From a virus, in the IMG/VR virus record IMGVR_UViG_3300031629_001472, positions 1-38,664 of that record: a stretch of DNA of 38,664 bases. One strand, 5' to 3'. Position 1 is the stretch's first letter. The number at the start of each line of letters is the position of its first letter. Positions 1 to 8,579 of the stretch are shown piece by piece. Made by a program: the position numbers and the translations under genes. Under the pieces are notes generated by a model that had not been told where the DNA came from, ran no database searches, and saw nothing but the letters and a program-made list of their open reading frames with translations.

Positions 1-1339
1 CGTATAACGCTAAAGCTAACCTATTCTCATCTAGTACTGAACGATTACTTCTTGTAGAAGCTTCTTGAGTAACATATGCTTTAGCTACTGAACCGTATTC
101 AGGCGGTATAGATAATGTACGTATAGTGTAATCTTGTAAAGTTACTGCTCTTTTCTGTTCTGAGAAGGCTCTTGTTGCGTTTTCTCTTATCTCCTGAACT
201 GTGTCTCCATCTCTTCCTCCTATGGCAGGTGTGTTGTTGTTAAAGGATAGAGTAGCTACCTTAGAGCTATCTGTTGCTGTAGTTGAAACAGCATCTATTT
301 GTGTAATAGTATTTGATGGTGAATTTGATTTAATTCCTCCTCCAGTTAAATATCTAACTGTTAATGTTGTATTAGAAGGAGCTAGTCCATAACTCTTAGT
401 AAACATAAAATTAGAAGGATCATATGCATAATCTAATCTTCTTATTCCTTGTTCAGTATTCATAGAGACTTTAGAAGGAGTTGGTAAAAACTCACTACTA
501 TCTTCCGATGATACTCCTGCTCCGAATTGTACTTGCATTACACCTTTAGAGGTAAATCGAGTAACGAATCTTCTAGGGACACTCTTCAACTTCATTAAGT
601 TAGGAGTCTGATGCTTGTCAGTAGATGTATTGGGTTCTTGAACGAAAATCGTATCTTGCCCTAGAAAAGGTACCTCGTACCATTCATTACCGTCGGAATC
701 TTTTATATCTAATATACCTATAATTTCATCTGCACCTATTTCAAAAGTAGCAAATTTATTAGAAGTAGTGTATGTTTGTGTTATTGTATTAATAGCTCCG
801 GAGAATGCCCTAACGTGTTTCTTTAGAAGAAATTCTGAAGGTTGTCCGTCTGCTATTGTTGATACAGTAATCTCTGTAGGGTCGTAAGAAGAGGAGAAGC
901 TAAAGTCTACTTTATCCTGTAATAGGTATACTGTATTTCCTTTTGCGGTACTCTTTACTGTGCTATTCTCTGATACTGTAATTGCTTGGTCAAAGTTAGG
1001 TTTGTTACCTGCTCCGATAGCATCTATGTTTTGTGTTACTTCTAATAGCGTCTCTGCTACTGTTGTTACCTTTGGCTTATACCCTAGCATGTAAGCTAAA
1101 GAGTATAGGTTAGCGGGGTTCTTAGCGTGTTGTAAGAAGGTTTCTTGTAGTTGGTTATCTTGATAAAAAGATAAAACATCACCTACATATGAGGCTTGTT
1201 CGATAAACATCATTCCCGGTGAAGTAGGAGAGAAATCGTTATAAGAATCAGGGAAATACGACTTAGCGAATTCCATTAACTGCTGTTTAAAGTCGTTAAA
1301 GTCCCTGTTTATATATTTTATGTCTTTACTTTCTGCCAT
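1..1339 (-). CDS. Baseplate wedge subunit, T4 gp6-like (3' end cut by window edge)
   Basis: About 446 N-terminal residues are visible; the gene runs off the left edge. The start MAESKDIKYINRDFNDFKQQ and the later block MMFIEQASYVGDVLSFY, followed by NLYSLAYMLGYKPKV, match the N-terminal pattern of gp6-type baseplate wedge proteins of T4-like phages (PFxD...FNDFSPTSPG...YVGDVL). In T4, gp6 joins neighbouring wedges into the inner ring of the baseplate. The ATG overlaps the stop of the upstream gp25-like gene as TAATG, so the two are probably translationally coupled, and gp25-gp6 order is the usual one in T4-like genomes. The rest of the visible part is rich in Thr, Ser and beta-strand-like segments. 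Family assignment is firm; total length cannot be judged. Confidence 0.88.
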   Translation of the reverse strand, partial: MAESKDIKYINRDFNDFKQQLMEFAKSYFPDSYNDFSPTSPGMMFIEQASYVGDVLSFYQDNQLQETFLQHAKNPANLYSLAYMLGYKPKVTTVAETLLEVTQNIDAIGAGNKPNFDQAITVSENSTVKSTAKGNTVYLLQDKVDFSFSSSYDPTEITVSTIADGQPSEFLLKKHVRAFSGAINTITQTYTTSNKFATFEIGADEIIGILDIKDSDGNEWYEVPFLGQDTIFVQEPNTSTDKHQTPNLMKLKSVPRRFVTRFTSKGVMQVQFGAGVSSEDSSEFLPTPSKVSMNTEQGIRRLDYAYDPSNFMFTKSYGLAPSNTTLTVRYLTGGGIKSNSPSNTITQIDAVSTTATDSSKVATLSFNNNTPAIGGRDGDTVQEIRENATRAFSEQKRAVTLQDYTIRTLSIPPEYGSVAKAYVTQEASTRSNRSVLDENRLALALY

Positions 1340-1749
1340 TATTGTGATATATTAATAAGTAGCTCATCTGATGTACCTGTGTCTCTTATGTCATAACTTA
1401 GATAAAACTGAACTAAGTTTTCATCGTGGTTAGGAACTGTGTTTACTTCCTTTACTACTACTCTAGGAAAGTATATTTCTATTGCATTTCTTACTATTCC
1501 TTCTATTTTGTCTATTGAATCTGAGTTTATATTCTCAAATAGCATTTCTCTTATAGTAGAGCCGAATAACGGGTTTAAGTATCTTTCTCCTCTATTAGTT
1601 AAGAAGTAATTAATAAGGTTAGTCTTGATAGCGTCTTTGGTTTGGAAGTTACTAGTGAACACCTCTTTAGAATTGAACGGAAGGTTCAAGCCAACAGCTT
1701 TTCTAGGCTGTAGATCTAATGGGTTAATTCTTTTTGCTTCGTATGCCAT
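1339..1749 (-). CDS. Baseplate wedge protein, T4 gp25-like
   Basis: A 136-residue protein of the usual gp25 length. The signature LTNRGERYLNPLFGSTIREMLFE (here read in two parts: LTNRGERYLNPLFGS and TIREMLFE) around residues 49-71 is the conserved GPW/gp25 block, which is related to small tail-lysozyme-like folds but is structural. In T4-like and other contractile systems the protein sits in the baseplate wedge and starts sheath polymerisation. It is flanked by the gp6-like gene (1-base TAATG overlap) and a small unknown gene 4 bases upstream, which supports a baseplate operon. Confidence 0.9.
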   Translation of the reverse strand: MAYEAKRINPLDLQPRKAVGLNLPFNSKEVFTSNFQTKDAIKTNLINYFLTNRGERYLNPLFGSTIREMLFENINSDSIDKIEGIVRNAIEIYFPRVVVKEVNTVPNHDENLVQFYLSYDIRDTGTSDELLINISQ

Positions 1750-1753
1750 GTTA

Positions 1754-2194
1754 TTATCTTGACTTTTGTTTGTCTTTTTCGTATGCAGCGTCTAAAACTT
1801 GCTTTGCCTTATTTACAAAAGGTAGTTTAGATAGATCAAGTCCGGGTAATGGACCTGTTGATTCTGTCATACCCATTTGTGAAGCCATAGATGTTGCCAT
1901 TTTAGGAATACCTCCCATAGATGGTCCGCTTGCTCCTGTGATGTTTCTATATTCATCCGATGTCATGCTGTTGGCTGTTGAACTTAGCATCTCTTCTAAA
2001 GGAACTGTTGCTGTATTCATTTTACCAGTTGACCATGTTCTCGAAAGATCTTTTTGTTTAACTGGAGCCGGTGCATAAGTCTGTTGTGGTTTGCTAGCTA
2101 TAGCAACCGCTTCTGTTAGAACGTCGGCTAGTTCATCCTTAACGGCTGATCTTACCTCTTCTCTTATGATTTGTCTTAATTGGTCTAGTTTCAT
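1754..2194 (-). CDS. Unknown protein in baseplate operon, possible virion component
   Basis: A 146-residue protein I do not recognise. The first 30 residues form a charged amphipathic helix (QIIREEVRSAVKDELADVL), a type of N-terminus seen in many small phage structural and scaffold-like proteins. The middle is low in hydrophobic residues and rich in Met, Ser, Gly and Pro, probably flexible, and the end is a charged helix. It lies between the 649-residue gene and gp25, within a few bases of the latter, so it is co-transcribed with baseplate genes. A structural or assembly role is inferred only from position. Confidence 0.75.
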   Translation of the reverse strand: MKLDQLRQIIREEVRSAVKDELADVLTEAVAIASKPQQTYAPAPVKQKDLSRTWSTGKMNTATVPLEEMLSSTANSMTSDEYRNITGASGPSMGGIPKMATSMASQMGMTESTGPLPGLDLSKLPFVNKAKQVLDAAYEKDKQKSR

Positions 2195-2222
2195 TATATA
2201 TAAATAGTTAGTTTATGAAAGT

Positions 2223-4172
2223 TTACTTGGGTTGTTTGAACTTCTTTTGTGTTGTTTCCCTTTTACTGTCTTTTTGTTCAGATAAATCAGGTCGGGTACC
2301 TCTTTTATCCGCTTTATCGTTGTGTTCTCTAATTTGTTTTTCTTTTTCTACCTTCTTTACTGCTGGGCTACGTTTAGTACCGGTTGTGATTTCTTGTTTT
2401 CGTATATCTTTTGGAGGTAAACCTCCTGGTCTTTGGGTAAATCGTAAGTCTCTTTTTGGTGGCATACCCATATTAGTGGGTTTAGGCATTAAATCGTTTC
2501 TTGTCTGTCTAGGATCTACAGGTATTGCTCTTCTAGGTCCTCCGTATTCTCCTCCGCCTGGTGGTAGATCTGGTGGAAGTCTACGATTTTTACCTCCGGT
2601 TAAACCCTCTAACTGTTCTTTAGAAGGTAGTGCTTTAGATGGATTTAGTGGACGTATTATACCTGTTGCAGGCATACCTATCCCTAATTCCTTTCCGGCT
2701 TTATTTATACCTTTAAGTGTAGATGGACGCTTAGGAGAAGGACCAGCAGCAGCAGCATCTAACATTGCTTGTTCTGCAGCTTGTATTTTTGCTCTTTCTT
2801 CTATTTGGTCATCAATCCTTATTTTTATTTCATCTAAAAGAACCTGTAGGTTAGAACTAAATGATGATGGACCTCTTAGTTGTTGTATATCATCTATAGT
2901 AGCAATTGCAAAGTTTTTAGGTGCTAATGGAGGGGAGAAAGGGTCTTTAACAATTCTTAACTCATATCCTTTGTATGAATATTCTGGGTCTGTTTCAGAA
3001 GGTTTATCTGTTTTTGTTTGGAGTCCTTTACTCAATGATTCTAATCCTTCTTTTAAGTCGGTTAGTTCTGCAGTGGTTAGTCCTAATCCCTCTATTACAT
3101 CACCTTGTCCAGAATCTATACCGGTTGATACAGATAGTTTATCGTTCATTTGTCTTAAAGCATTATCTAACTCTGCTAACGCTTTAGCTCTACCAGACAA
3201 ACCTCCTTGTTTAAATGTATCTAATTCTACAATGTATATATCGTAATCATTATCTATTATACCGTCGTTAGCGTTAACTAACGTAGAGTCTGTTTCATCT
3301 AATGTTAGGTCTCTATCTCTATTAATAACAGCTATTTTATTTGCGTCAACTCCCTTTGATATTCTTACTGCAGATGGTATTTGTATAGCATCTGAATCTG
3401 ATTTAGGAAGGTTAAGTCTTCTTTTAAGGTCCTCTACTGAATCAGCAGATCCTTTAACTGGTGTTAGTATACCTTTAGATTTAAGTATAGTTTCAACTTG
3501 TTTCTTTGCTGAGTCTGTATTGCCTTTAGCTAGTACTTTTTGACCTAAAGTAGAAGTAATATATTCTCCATCTGCATCTAACAAACCAAGCATACCCGCT
3601 TGTTTTTTAGTTAAAGACTTCTTAAGTTGATTTTCTATCTGACATGCTTTTATTGGAGCATCTAAATCTTTTACTCTAGCACCAATTCCACCTATAGCTG
3701 CATCAGCTCCTTTTAAGCATAATTGAATTGCTATGGCGGATATTTTCATTGCAGCAGCGAATTCTTTAAGTATGTTTAAAGTATCAGCAAACTTCGTTGT
3801 TGTATTAACTGGTAGTCCTATTAGAAGTCCACCGGCAGGTCCTGGAGGTACACCAATAGCTTGAGGTAGTGGAATCATTAGTATTATCTCTATTGCTATT
3901 TCTAGAGCTGCTACAGGTCCTAGTATAGCTGGTGGTAATGCTTTAAATGCTCCTAAAGATGCGGCTAGGTTAGAAGATAAGCCTCCTAGGGCGGCTTGTT
4001 TAGCTGCTAGTTTAGCTACTCCTTTTTCATCAGGACAACCTCCTTTATTAAGTTGGTTGGTAGATTCTAGTACTGCTTTGTTTCCCTTAGCTATTATCAC
4101 ACCAATTGCTACCCCTATTAGGGTACCTATTACGGCGTGGAGTTTCGGTGGTTTTATTCTTTCAAATGGCAT
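2223..4172 (-). CDS. Large structural candidate with hydrophobic N-terminal half
   Basis: A 649-residue protein with no family I can name. Residues about 12-30 (AVIGTLIGVAIGVIIAKG) and about 75-130 are Gly/Ala/Ile/Pro-rich and hydrophobic enough to insert in or contact a membrane. The centre (about 150-460) is mixed helical with many charged residues. The last 150 residues are Pro-, Gly-, Arg- and Lys-rich and probably disordered, ending in a run of Lys/Glu/Gln. The gene starts one base past the stop of the gp5-like gene and is followed by the gp25/gp6 pair, the place where T4-like marine phages carry spike- or hub-associated virion proteins. A tail-tip or baseplate-hub accessory role is plausible but unproven. 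Confidence 0.8.
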   Translation of the reverse strand: MPFERIKPPKLHAVIGTLIGVAIGVIIAKGNKAVLESTNQLNKGGCPDEKGVAKLAAKQAALGGLSSNLAASLGAFKALPPAILGPVAALEIAIEIILMIPLPQAIGVPPGPAGGLLIGLPVNTTTKFADTLNILKEFAAAMKISAIAIQLCLKGADAAIGGIGARVKDLDAPIKACQIENQLKKSLTKKQAGMLGLLDADGEYITSTLGQKVLAKGNTDSAKKQVETILKSKGILTPVKGSADSVEDLKRRLNLPKSDSDAIQIPSAVRISKGVDANKIAVINRDRDLTLDETDSTLVNANDGIIDNDYDIYIVELDTFKQGGLSGRAKALAELDNALRQMNDKLSVSTGIDSGQGDVIEGLGLTTAELTDLKEGLESLSKGLQTKTDKPSETDPEYSYKGYELRIVKDPFSPPLAPKNFAIATIDDIQQLRGPSSFSSNLQVLLDEIKIRIDDQIEERAKIQAAEQAMLDAAAAGPSPKRPSTLKGINKAGKELGIGMPATGIIRPLNPSKALPSKEQLEGLTGGKNRRLPPDLPPGGGEYGGPRRAIPVDPRQTRNDLMPKPTNMGMPPKRDLRFTQRPGGLPPKDIRKQEITTGTKRSPAVKKVEKEKQIREHNDKADKRGTRPDLSEQKDSKRETTQKKFKQPK

Positions 4173-4173
4173 A

Positions 4174-5316
4174 CTATTCTGTAAATACTTTTTCGGAGTC
4201 TAAATCATCAATTGCTTTCTTTATCGAGGATAAAGGAGATGACATAGATGCTCCGTGTGATTTAATTTGTGCTAACCCTCCGGCAGATGATCCTGCAGGT
4301 ACTACTCCTGCTAGTGCTGTACCGAGTCTTTTTAGTTCGTCAAGTAGTTGTCTCATCCAATCTTGAGTAGTAGCTCCTAATAGTACTGGTTCTCTTTCTC
4401 CGAATGCTTCTGTACCTAAATATACTTTAGTAGCGTCTACTGCTACGTAATCGTCTCCATCAAAGCTTACACGTTTAGCGTTACCTCCAATTGCATCGGT
4501 TGCAGAGAATAGTATGCTTTCTTCTTTAGCATTAAAGTATAATCTACCTGAGTTAATTAGTACCTGGCTTCCTTTGTATGTGTCTGCCATATCAGGTTCT
4601 CCGTCCCAAGCATCTCTTTTTTCATGAGCTTGAGTTAAAGGAACTGTATGATCTGCAACTAAATATATAGAGGCAGGATCGTCATCAATGACTTCTACTA
4701 TCGGAGCATCAGGAGTAGCTCCCTCTTTTCCGTTACTTATAATAGTTATTGGCTTTTGATCATCATTCGGTACTTCTACTAAACTATGATCTACTCCAGT
4801 AAACCTTATTGTCTGCCCTTGTCTACCTTCTATAGTAATATCACCATGGAAAGGTTGTAGGGGTGCTACGGTTGATTTTTCTTCGAATTCATATCCTAAT
4901 TCAGCTGCGCCTGGATTCTGTGAGGCGTCTGGGAATGGGTTTGCTTCGGGATTATTCCACATTGCTAGTGGAGTTGTGTAGTATATTTTAGTTGCTCTTT
5001 CATCTCCTCCGTCTCTTAATAGGTCTGGTAGGGTGTAGAGCATTACTATTTCGTTAAGTAATGGGTATATTTTAAAGTTAGTGCTTAAAGGAAAAGCTGT
5101 GTCTAACTCTAATGGATCTTCTTCACTTTGATCTTCACCTATAAGTCTAAACTTAATAGCTCCTAATGCTTCCATTTCCCCTTGATCAGTCCATTCGGGG
5201 TGGGTATCGTCTAGTATTATATCTACAACTCTAGCAGGGATAGCTGTAATAACAGTATCCTGTAGATCTGGTTGTTGTAGTAACTTATCCGCTAACCCTC
5301 CAATTCCGTAAGCCAT
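4174..5316 (-). CDS. Probable baseplate hub/spike protein, gp5-like OB-fold type
   Basis: A 380-residue protein. Residues about 25-115 (ARVVDIILDD ... FRLIGED ... YPLLNEIVMLYTLPD) look like the N-terminal OB-fold of tail-spike proteins, where a five-stranded barrel ends with a loop stating a position in the tail. The block HGDITIEGRQGQTIRFTG (about 158-175) is typical of this class in T4-like marine phages. Later, ESILFSATDAIG ... VAVDATKVYLGTEAFGEREPVLLG resembles the short repeated beta strands of spike needles. I see no lysozyme domain between the parts, so this would be a lysozyme-free gp5. It is separated by one base from the next gene downstream and abuts the preceding one. Alternative: another baseplate protein with an OB-fold. 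Confidence 0.6.
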   Translation of the reverse strand: MAYGIGGLADKLLQQPDLQDTVITAIPARVVDIILDDTHPEWTDQGEMEALGAIKFRLIGEDQSEEDPLELDTAFPLSTNFKIYPLLNEIVMLYTLPDLLRDGGDERATKIYYTTPLAMWNNPEANPFPDASQNPGAAELGYEFEEKSTVAPLQPFHGDITIEGRQGQTIRFTGVDHSLVEVPNDDQKPITIISNGKEGATPDAPIVEVIDDDPASIYLVADHTVPLTQAHEKRDAWDGEPDMADTYKGSQVLINSGRLYFNAKEESILFSATDAIGGNAKRVSFDGDDYVAVDATKVYLGTEAFGEREPVLLGATTQDWMRQLLDELKRLGTALAGVVPAGSSAGGLAQIKSHGASMSSPLSSIKKAIDDLDSEKVFTE

Positions 5317-5682
5317 TTATTCTTCTTTTTCTTCCTTAACGTTCTCTACTTCTTCTATTATATCCTCAGTTGTTTCTAGCAATTGTGCTAGCTCCTCAGG
5401 ACTAAACATAGCGTCTACACTTTCACCTTTCATATTGTTAGCTTCTATTCGTTGAATAATAGCAGCAAGCTTTAATAAGGCGTCATCGTTTTTAACTCCG
5501 ATGTCCATGTACTCTTTAATCATAGGTACTACTAACGTAGCGTCTCCTATATTCTCTATAAGAGGTTTTAATTCTCCTATTAGACCTTTAACTTGAGTTC
5601 TGGTAGTAGTTGAGTTACTATGTATTTCAGAAAATAGATCAGCAAGGGTCTTACCGTTAAATATTTCTTTTTCTAGTGACAT
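5317..5682 (-). CDS. Conserved small acidic protein next to the late sigma factor
   Basis: A 121-residue, all-helical, acidic protein. The stretch IGDATLVVPMIKEYMDIGVKNDDALLKLAAIIQRI (given here by its ends, IGDATLVVPMIKEYMDIG and LLKLAAIIQRI) is strongly patterned and, from memory, occurs in proteins encoded beside gp55 or baseplate genes in T4-like marine phages. The C-terminus is a Glu-rich tail (EEVENVKEEKEE). It stops directly at the start of the gp5-like gene and follows the sigma gene by 27 bases. Function is unknown; a structural or chaperone role would fit, without proof. Confidence 0.75.
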   Translation of the reverse strand: MSLEKEIFNGKTLADLFSEIHSNSTTTRTQVKGLIGELKPLIENIGDATLVVPMIKEYMDIGVKNDDALLKLAAIIQRIEANNMKGESVDAMFSPEELAQLLETTEDIIEEVENVKEEKEE

Positions 5683-5709
5683 AAGTTAATTAGTTTCTTA
5701 TAAATATCC

Positions 5710-6414
5710 CTATTTAAAACTATTATCAAAATACCCTATATCGTAATACCTTTGATACTTACTATAAAACAACTCTTTTAACTTTGATATTACTCTAGTT
5801 AAATGTGGAGTTTCACAATCTGTCATCTCTCTTATATAAATGTATAGAGCTTTTTTCTTAAATATCTCTAAATCGTTTCTTGTCTTAAAAATTGTAAGTA
5901 CTGCATCGGCTATCTTTTTTTCAACTTCTTTAGGGAAGTTATCATCTATAGCATCGTACATCTCTCCTACCCATGTATCTAAGAATGAGGCTAGGGTAAG
6001 TTTACTGTGCTCTGTGGTTGGTTCGCCTGGGTTATAAGAGTCGTCCATATCATTGAAAGATCCTATTTGTTTAAGCTTCTTATAGTTTTTATTGTTGTAA
6101 TTAATTAACCACCTCTTAACGATAGTTCCGAAGTATGAATATGCTTTAGCTCCATTATCTGGGTCGAACTTCATTATCTTCTCTTCTAATAAAACAGTCA
6201 CTACTTCATGCTTTAAGTCTTCTATTCTCTCTACATCAGTGTAGTAGAATTTAAAAGTATGTATTATATTTTCTGCTAGCTTATAGAATGGTAAGTAAAT
6301 ATGATCGGTAAAGATCTTAGCTCTATAAATGTCGTCTGTGGATGTGTTGTATCTTTTTATATAATCTTCTGTCTCTGAAGTAAAGTAGTTATTCTTGGAT
6401 TTCTTTCTTGCCAT
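5710..6414 (-). CDS. Late-transcription sigma factor, T4 gp55-like
   Basis: A 234-residue protein close in size to T4 gp55 (185) and its marine relatives. Residues about 55-120 resemble a minimal sigma region 2: VERIEDLKHEVVTVLLEEKI, then a FDPDNGAKAYSYFGTIVKRWLIN-type segment (FDPDNGAKAYSYFG, VKRWLINYNNKNYK) that in sigma factors contacts the core enzyme and melts the -10 region. The C-terminal 60 residues (ALYIYIREMTDCETPHLTRVISKLKELF) match the tail of late sigma factors of T4-like marine phages. In T4 this protein directs host RNA polymerase to late promoters together with the sliding clamp. It heads the structural block, whose genes it would serve. It overlaps the upstream membrane protein gene by 26 bases. 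Confidence 0.82.
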   Translation of the reverse strand: MARKKSKNNYFTSETEDYIKRYNTSTDDIYRAKIFTDHIYLPFYKLAENIIHTFKFYYTDVERIEDLKHEVVTVLLEEKIMKFDPDNGAKAYSYFGTIVKRWLINYNNKNYKKLKQIGSFNDMDDSYNPGEPTTEHSKLTLASFLDTWVGEMYDAIDDNFPKEVEKKIADAVLTIFKTRNDLEIFKKKALYIYIREMTDCETPHLTRVISKLKELFYSKYQRYYDIGYFDNSFK

Positions 6415-6697
6415 AATTTTTAGGTAACATATATCGGTCTAACTCAGACTGTACTATTTTTAGTTGTTCAAAGTAATAACCGACCTCATCGTCTGACTTA
6501 AATGTTCCTTTAGTGTCAATTTCATCGAGGTGCTTTTTTCCTTCTGTGATGGCTTGGGATATAGTTTGGAGATAAGAAACTTGATCTTGTGTTACCTCTT
6601 CGTACTTCTCCACCTTCAACATTAGGTTTCTTATAATATAAGCACTTAAAGACAGAAAAGCAACTAAAACTCCGGAAATTATTGTTAGTGTATTCAT
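6389..6697 (-). CDS. Small membrane-anchored coiled-coil protein
   Basis: A 102-residue protein with one N-terminal membrane span (about residues 3-22, LTIISGVLVAFLSLSAYII) followed by a long charged helix with heptad-like spacing (RNLMLKVEKYEEVTQDQVSYLQTISQAI). The segment TKGTFKSDDEVGYYFEQLK is, from memory, conserved in small proteins encoded immediately beside gp55 in T4-like marine phages. Overlap of 26 bases with the sigma gene indicates coupling. Topology would leave the coiled coil in the cytoplasm. Function is unknown; one could imagine an inner-membrane anchor or spanin-like role, but the context favours a sigma-linked protein. Confidence 0.72.
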   Translation of the reverse strand: MNTLTIISGVLVAFLSLSAYIIRNLMLKVEKYEEVTQDQVSYLQTISQAITEGKKHLDEIDTKGTFKSDDEVGYYFEQLKIVQSELDRYMLPKNYGKKEIQE

Positions 6698-6698
6698 A

Positions 6699-7433
6699 TT
6701 ATATGTTTTTAATTAAATTAGATAACCCTTCAGAAGCTTTTACTGGTCTTCCTGTAGTTGATTTTGATGTTGTAATTTTAGGTTTAGATTCTCCTCCTTG
6801 TTTCTTCCATAAGTCGTATTCTACTTTAGATGCTAAGAAGTCACCTGTATGTAGTACTGAAATTAAAGCAGTCTTTTGTCTAGATGATTCTACGTTACTA
6901 AAGAAGTAAGCTTCGTTAGCTTTATCGAATACTCCATCATGACATCTAATACCTAAGAATTCTTTCTGGTCTACCTGTATACCGAACTTCTGGAGAATGA
7001 ATAAAGATCTGTCTGGTATAAGCATAAAATCTAATTCTGGGTTAAACGTATACATTTCTGAAAGTTTATCTTGTCTCCATTTATCAGTCTGGGGTATATA
7101 GTTTGGTTTTTCACCATCACCCAGCTTACCTAGGTCATGAAATAAGGCTGCAAAAACTAACTGCTCATCAGTATAGTCAATAGTACCTCCCATTTCTTTA
7201 TATAAATTAGATTGCTTAACAGTGTACTGTACTACCCTATTTACATGATCTACATATCCTCCTGCAAAAGCATTATGATACCAAGTTTTACCGCTTGCAG
7301 GCGCCATACAATAGATATCAGACATAGCATTAAGCATATCGAGTACTTTTTGTTTACGTTCACCGGTAATATAGTGGTTTACAATTTTAATGTGTTTATC
7401 CCAATTGGATTGTATCTGTTCTGCATTTAACAT
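6699..7433 (-). CDS. HD-domain phosphohydrolase
   Basis: A 244-residue protein of the HD superfamily of metal-dependent phosphohydrolases. The metal ligands are visible: His63 in GGYVDHVNRVV, His99-Asp100 in LFHDLGKLGDG, with a further conserved histidine/aspartate segment LGIRCHDGVFDKAN. Such enzymes hydrolyse nucleotides, cyclic nucleotides or (p)ppGpp; the substrate cannot be told here. The C-terminus (KPKITTSKSTTGRPVK) is a basic Ser/Thr linker. Transcription starts from a promoter about 135 nt upstream, and the start codon follows the sequence AAAAAGGTTACCT. It is the first gene of the run that includes the sigma factor and the baseplate block. A role in nucleotide pool or alarmone control during infection is inferred. 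Confidence 0.85.
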   Translation of the reverse strand: MLNAEQIQSNWDKHIKIVNHYITGERKQKVLDMLNAMSDIYCMAPASGKTWYHNAFAGGYVDHVNRVVQYTVKQSNLYKEMGGTIDYTDEQLVFAALFHDLGKLGDGEKPNYIPQTDKWRQDKLSEMYTFNPELDFMLIPDRSLFILQKFGIQVDQKEFLGIRCHDGVFDKANEAYFFSNVESSRQKTALISVLHTGDFLASKVEYDLWKKQGGESKPKITTSKSTTGRPVKASEGLSNLIKNI

Positions 7434-7570
7434 AGGTAACCTTTTTAAATTATTATTATTATGAATTATTTACTTAATTATATTATTATTATTAAATTAA
7501 AATATTATATTGTTATTAAATGAATTATAAATTAATTATATATATTATATATTAAAATCTTATTATATAT
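7434..7570 (-). promoter_or_regulatory. Very AT-rich untranslated leader of the HD-hydrolase operon
   Basis: About 137 bases between the mapped promoter and the HD gene consist almost only of A and T (runs such as TTATTATTATTATG and its kin). No open frame of note exists here on either strand. It would form an unusually long, weakly structured 5' leader, unlike the 20-40 nt leaders of the other promoters in this window. It could be an A/U-rich translation enhancer or a spacer separating early from late blocks. Confidence 0.5.
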
Positions 7571-7601
7571 CGAAGGTATTAAAAAAAATTCGGAATAGCA
7601 A
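7571..7601 (-). promoter_or_regulatory. Bacteroidetes-type promoter (TTG / TACCTTCG)
   Basis: On the minus strand TTG (bases 7601-7599) is followed after exactly 20 bases by TACCTTCG (7578-7571), a variant of the TAnnTTTG -7 box of the Bacteroidetes primary sigma factor. It sits just past the stop of the lipoprotein gene and drives the HD-hydrolase operon. Its TTG forms the loop of the terminator hairpin described next. Confidence 0.55.
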
Positions 7602-7607
7602 CTATTC
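7583..7607 (-). terminator. Terminator of the lipoprotein gene, sharing its loop with a -33 box
   Basis: Minus strand GAATAG-TTG-CTATTC is a perfect 6-bp stem with a 3-base loop, followed by CCGAA-free spacer CGAA and eight T residues. The 5' arm contains the TAG stop codon of the lipoprotein gene and the loop is the TTG of the next promoter. Stem is short and AT-rich, so efficiency is uncertain. Confidence 0.45.
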
Positions 7608-8189
7608 TACAATAAATTTTTCAACATAATGGTCTTTTTCTAATATATCCCCTATATCCCATTTTATTTTCATATATATTGATATAGTATCTCCTATTAA
7701 TTCCGGTGGAAAAGGTCCTACTATTCTTGTAGAAGTTAACCTTTCTCCCTCTTCTGTAAAGTATATTCTTGTGTCATTTTGTACTATCGGCACTATTGTC
7801 CCTGCAAATTGATCTAAATAAACTATCGTATCTCTTATAGGGATAGGAAATCCTTCATAAGTTTGTAAGCCCAAGTATGGACTATAGAGAGGGATAGTGA
7901 AAGCGACGGAGTCACCAAGGACAAAGTATGTATCCGTATCGAATTCTCCTGTAACAACACTCATATCATTATAGTGAGCCCACTCTGGAGTATTATCGGC
8001 ATTTACCTTAAGATTAAAGTAGGGGTAATATTCACCTGTCCAATTTAAAGGTACATGGTAATATCCATTTGCATCTGCTTCTACCGGAAAAACCATCTCC
8101 GCATTAGGGTTAAAATCTGGATATATTGAATCTTTCTCACAACCCCAGATTGTAAACAGTAGAAATATAATTGTGGTTAATCTTAACAT
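7602..8189 (-). CDS. Phage-encoded lipoprotein of unknown function
   Basis: A 195-residue protein with a type II signal peptide: Arg3, hydrophobic segment LTTIIFLLFTIWGC with the lipobox IWGC, so Cys17 should be acylated after cleavage. The mature part is beta-rich, with many Tyr, Pro and Asp residues, and resembles small outer-membrane or periplasmic lipoproteins of Bacteroidetes, though no family is recognised. Start codon overlaps the stop of the upstream gene (ATGTTAA), so it is coupled to it. Known phage lipoproteins often block superinfection by binding a receptor (for example the T5 Llp type); this is a candidate for such a role, by inference only. Confidence 0.75.
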   Translation of the reverse strand: MLRLTTIIFLLFTIWGCEKDSIYPDFNPNAEMVFPVEADANGYYHVPLNWTGEYYPYFNLKVNADNTPEWAHYNDMSVVTGEFDTDTYFVLGDSVAFTIPLYSPYLGLQTYEGFPIPIRDTIVYLDQFAGTIVPIVQNDTRIYFTEEGERLTSTRIVGPFPPELIGDTISIYMKIKWDIGDILEKDHYVEKFIVE

Positions 8190-8554
8190 AATTCAAACTG
8201 TTTAGATACCCAACCGTACTTTTCTATACTATCTTCATAGAAGTCATCATCCCCATACATGAAGTAAGCATCCGCTTGGTCTAACCACCTTAAGGCAGTC
8301 TTCTTATTAGGAGCACCTACGGACATTACATCTTTAAGAGACTTCATTTCAGAAGCCTTCTCATCCCGTACTTGTCTATCATTCTCTTCAGATAAATCAT
8401 TAACGAAACCAGCTAACTCCTGGAAAGACCAAGTATGGAAGTTAAACCCTCTAGGTCTAGAACCATATACATCTTTGTATAGATCTGAAACCCACATAAG
8501 AGTTTCGTCGAATTGAACTTGAGTAGTAATTGAAAATGTGTTTAAATTTGCCAT
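8183..8554 (-). CDS. Conserved phage hypothetical protein
   Basis: A 123-residue acidic helical protein. It has a conserved-looking core, WVSDLYKDVYGSRPRGFNFHTWS, here noted by its parts DLYKDVYGSRPRG and FNFHTWSF, that I recall in several phage proteins of unknown function. The start is fixed by the repeated module AAAGGTTATG and a promoter 26 bases further up. It precedes the lipoprotein gene with a 7-base overlap, so the pair is probably one transcript. Confidence 0.8.
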   Translation of the reverse strand: MANLNTFSITTQVQFDETLMWVSDLYKDVYGSRPRGFNFHTWSFQELAGFVNDLSEENDRQVRDEKASEMKSLKDVMSVGAPNKKTALRWLDQADAYFMYGDDDFYEDSIEKYGWVSKQFELC

Positions 8555-8579
8555 AACCTTTATTTTTATATCTTATACT

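Noticed and set aside
201-392. 63-codon plus-strand frame
   Set aside because: Lies antisense within the gp6-like gene, whose protein motif match is clear; no start signal.
2215-3246. 343-codon plus-strand frame
   Set aside because: Antisense shadow of the 649-residue gene; its length follows from the AT-poor codon use of the real frame; no promoter or start module.
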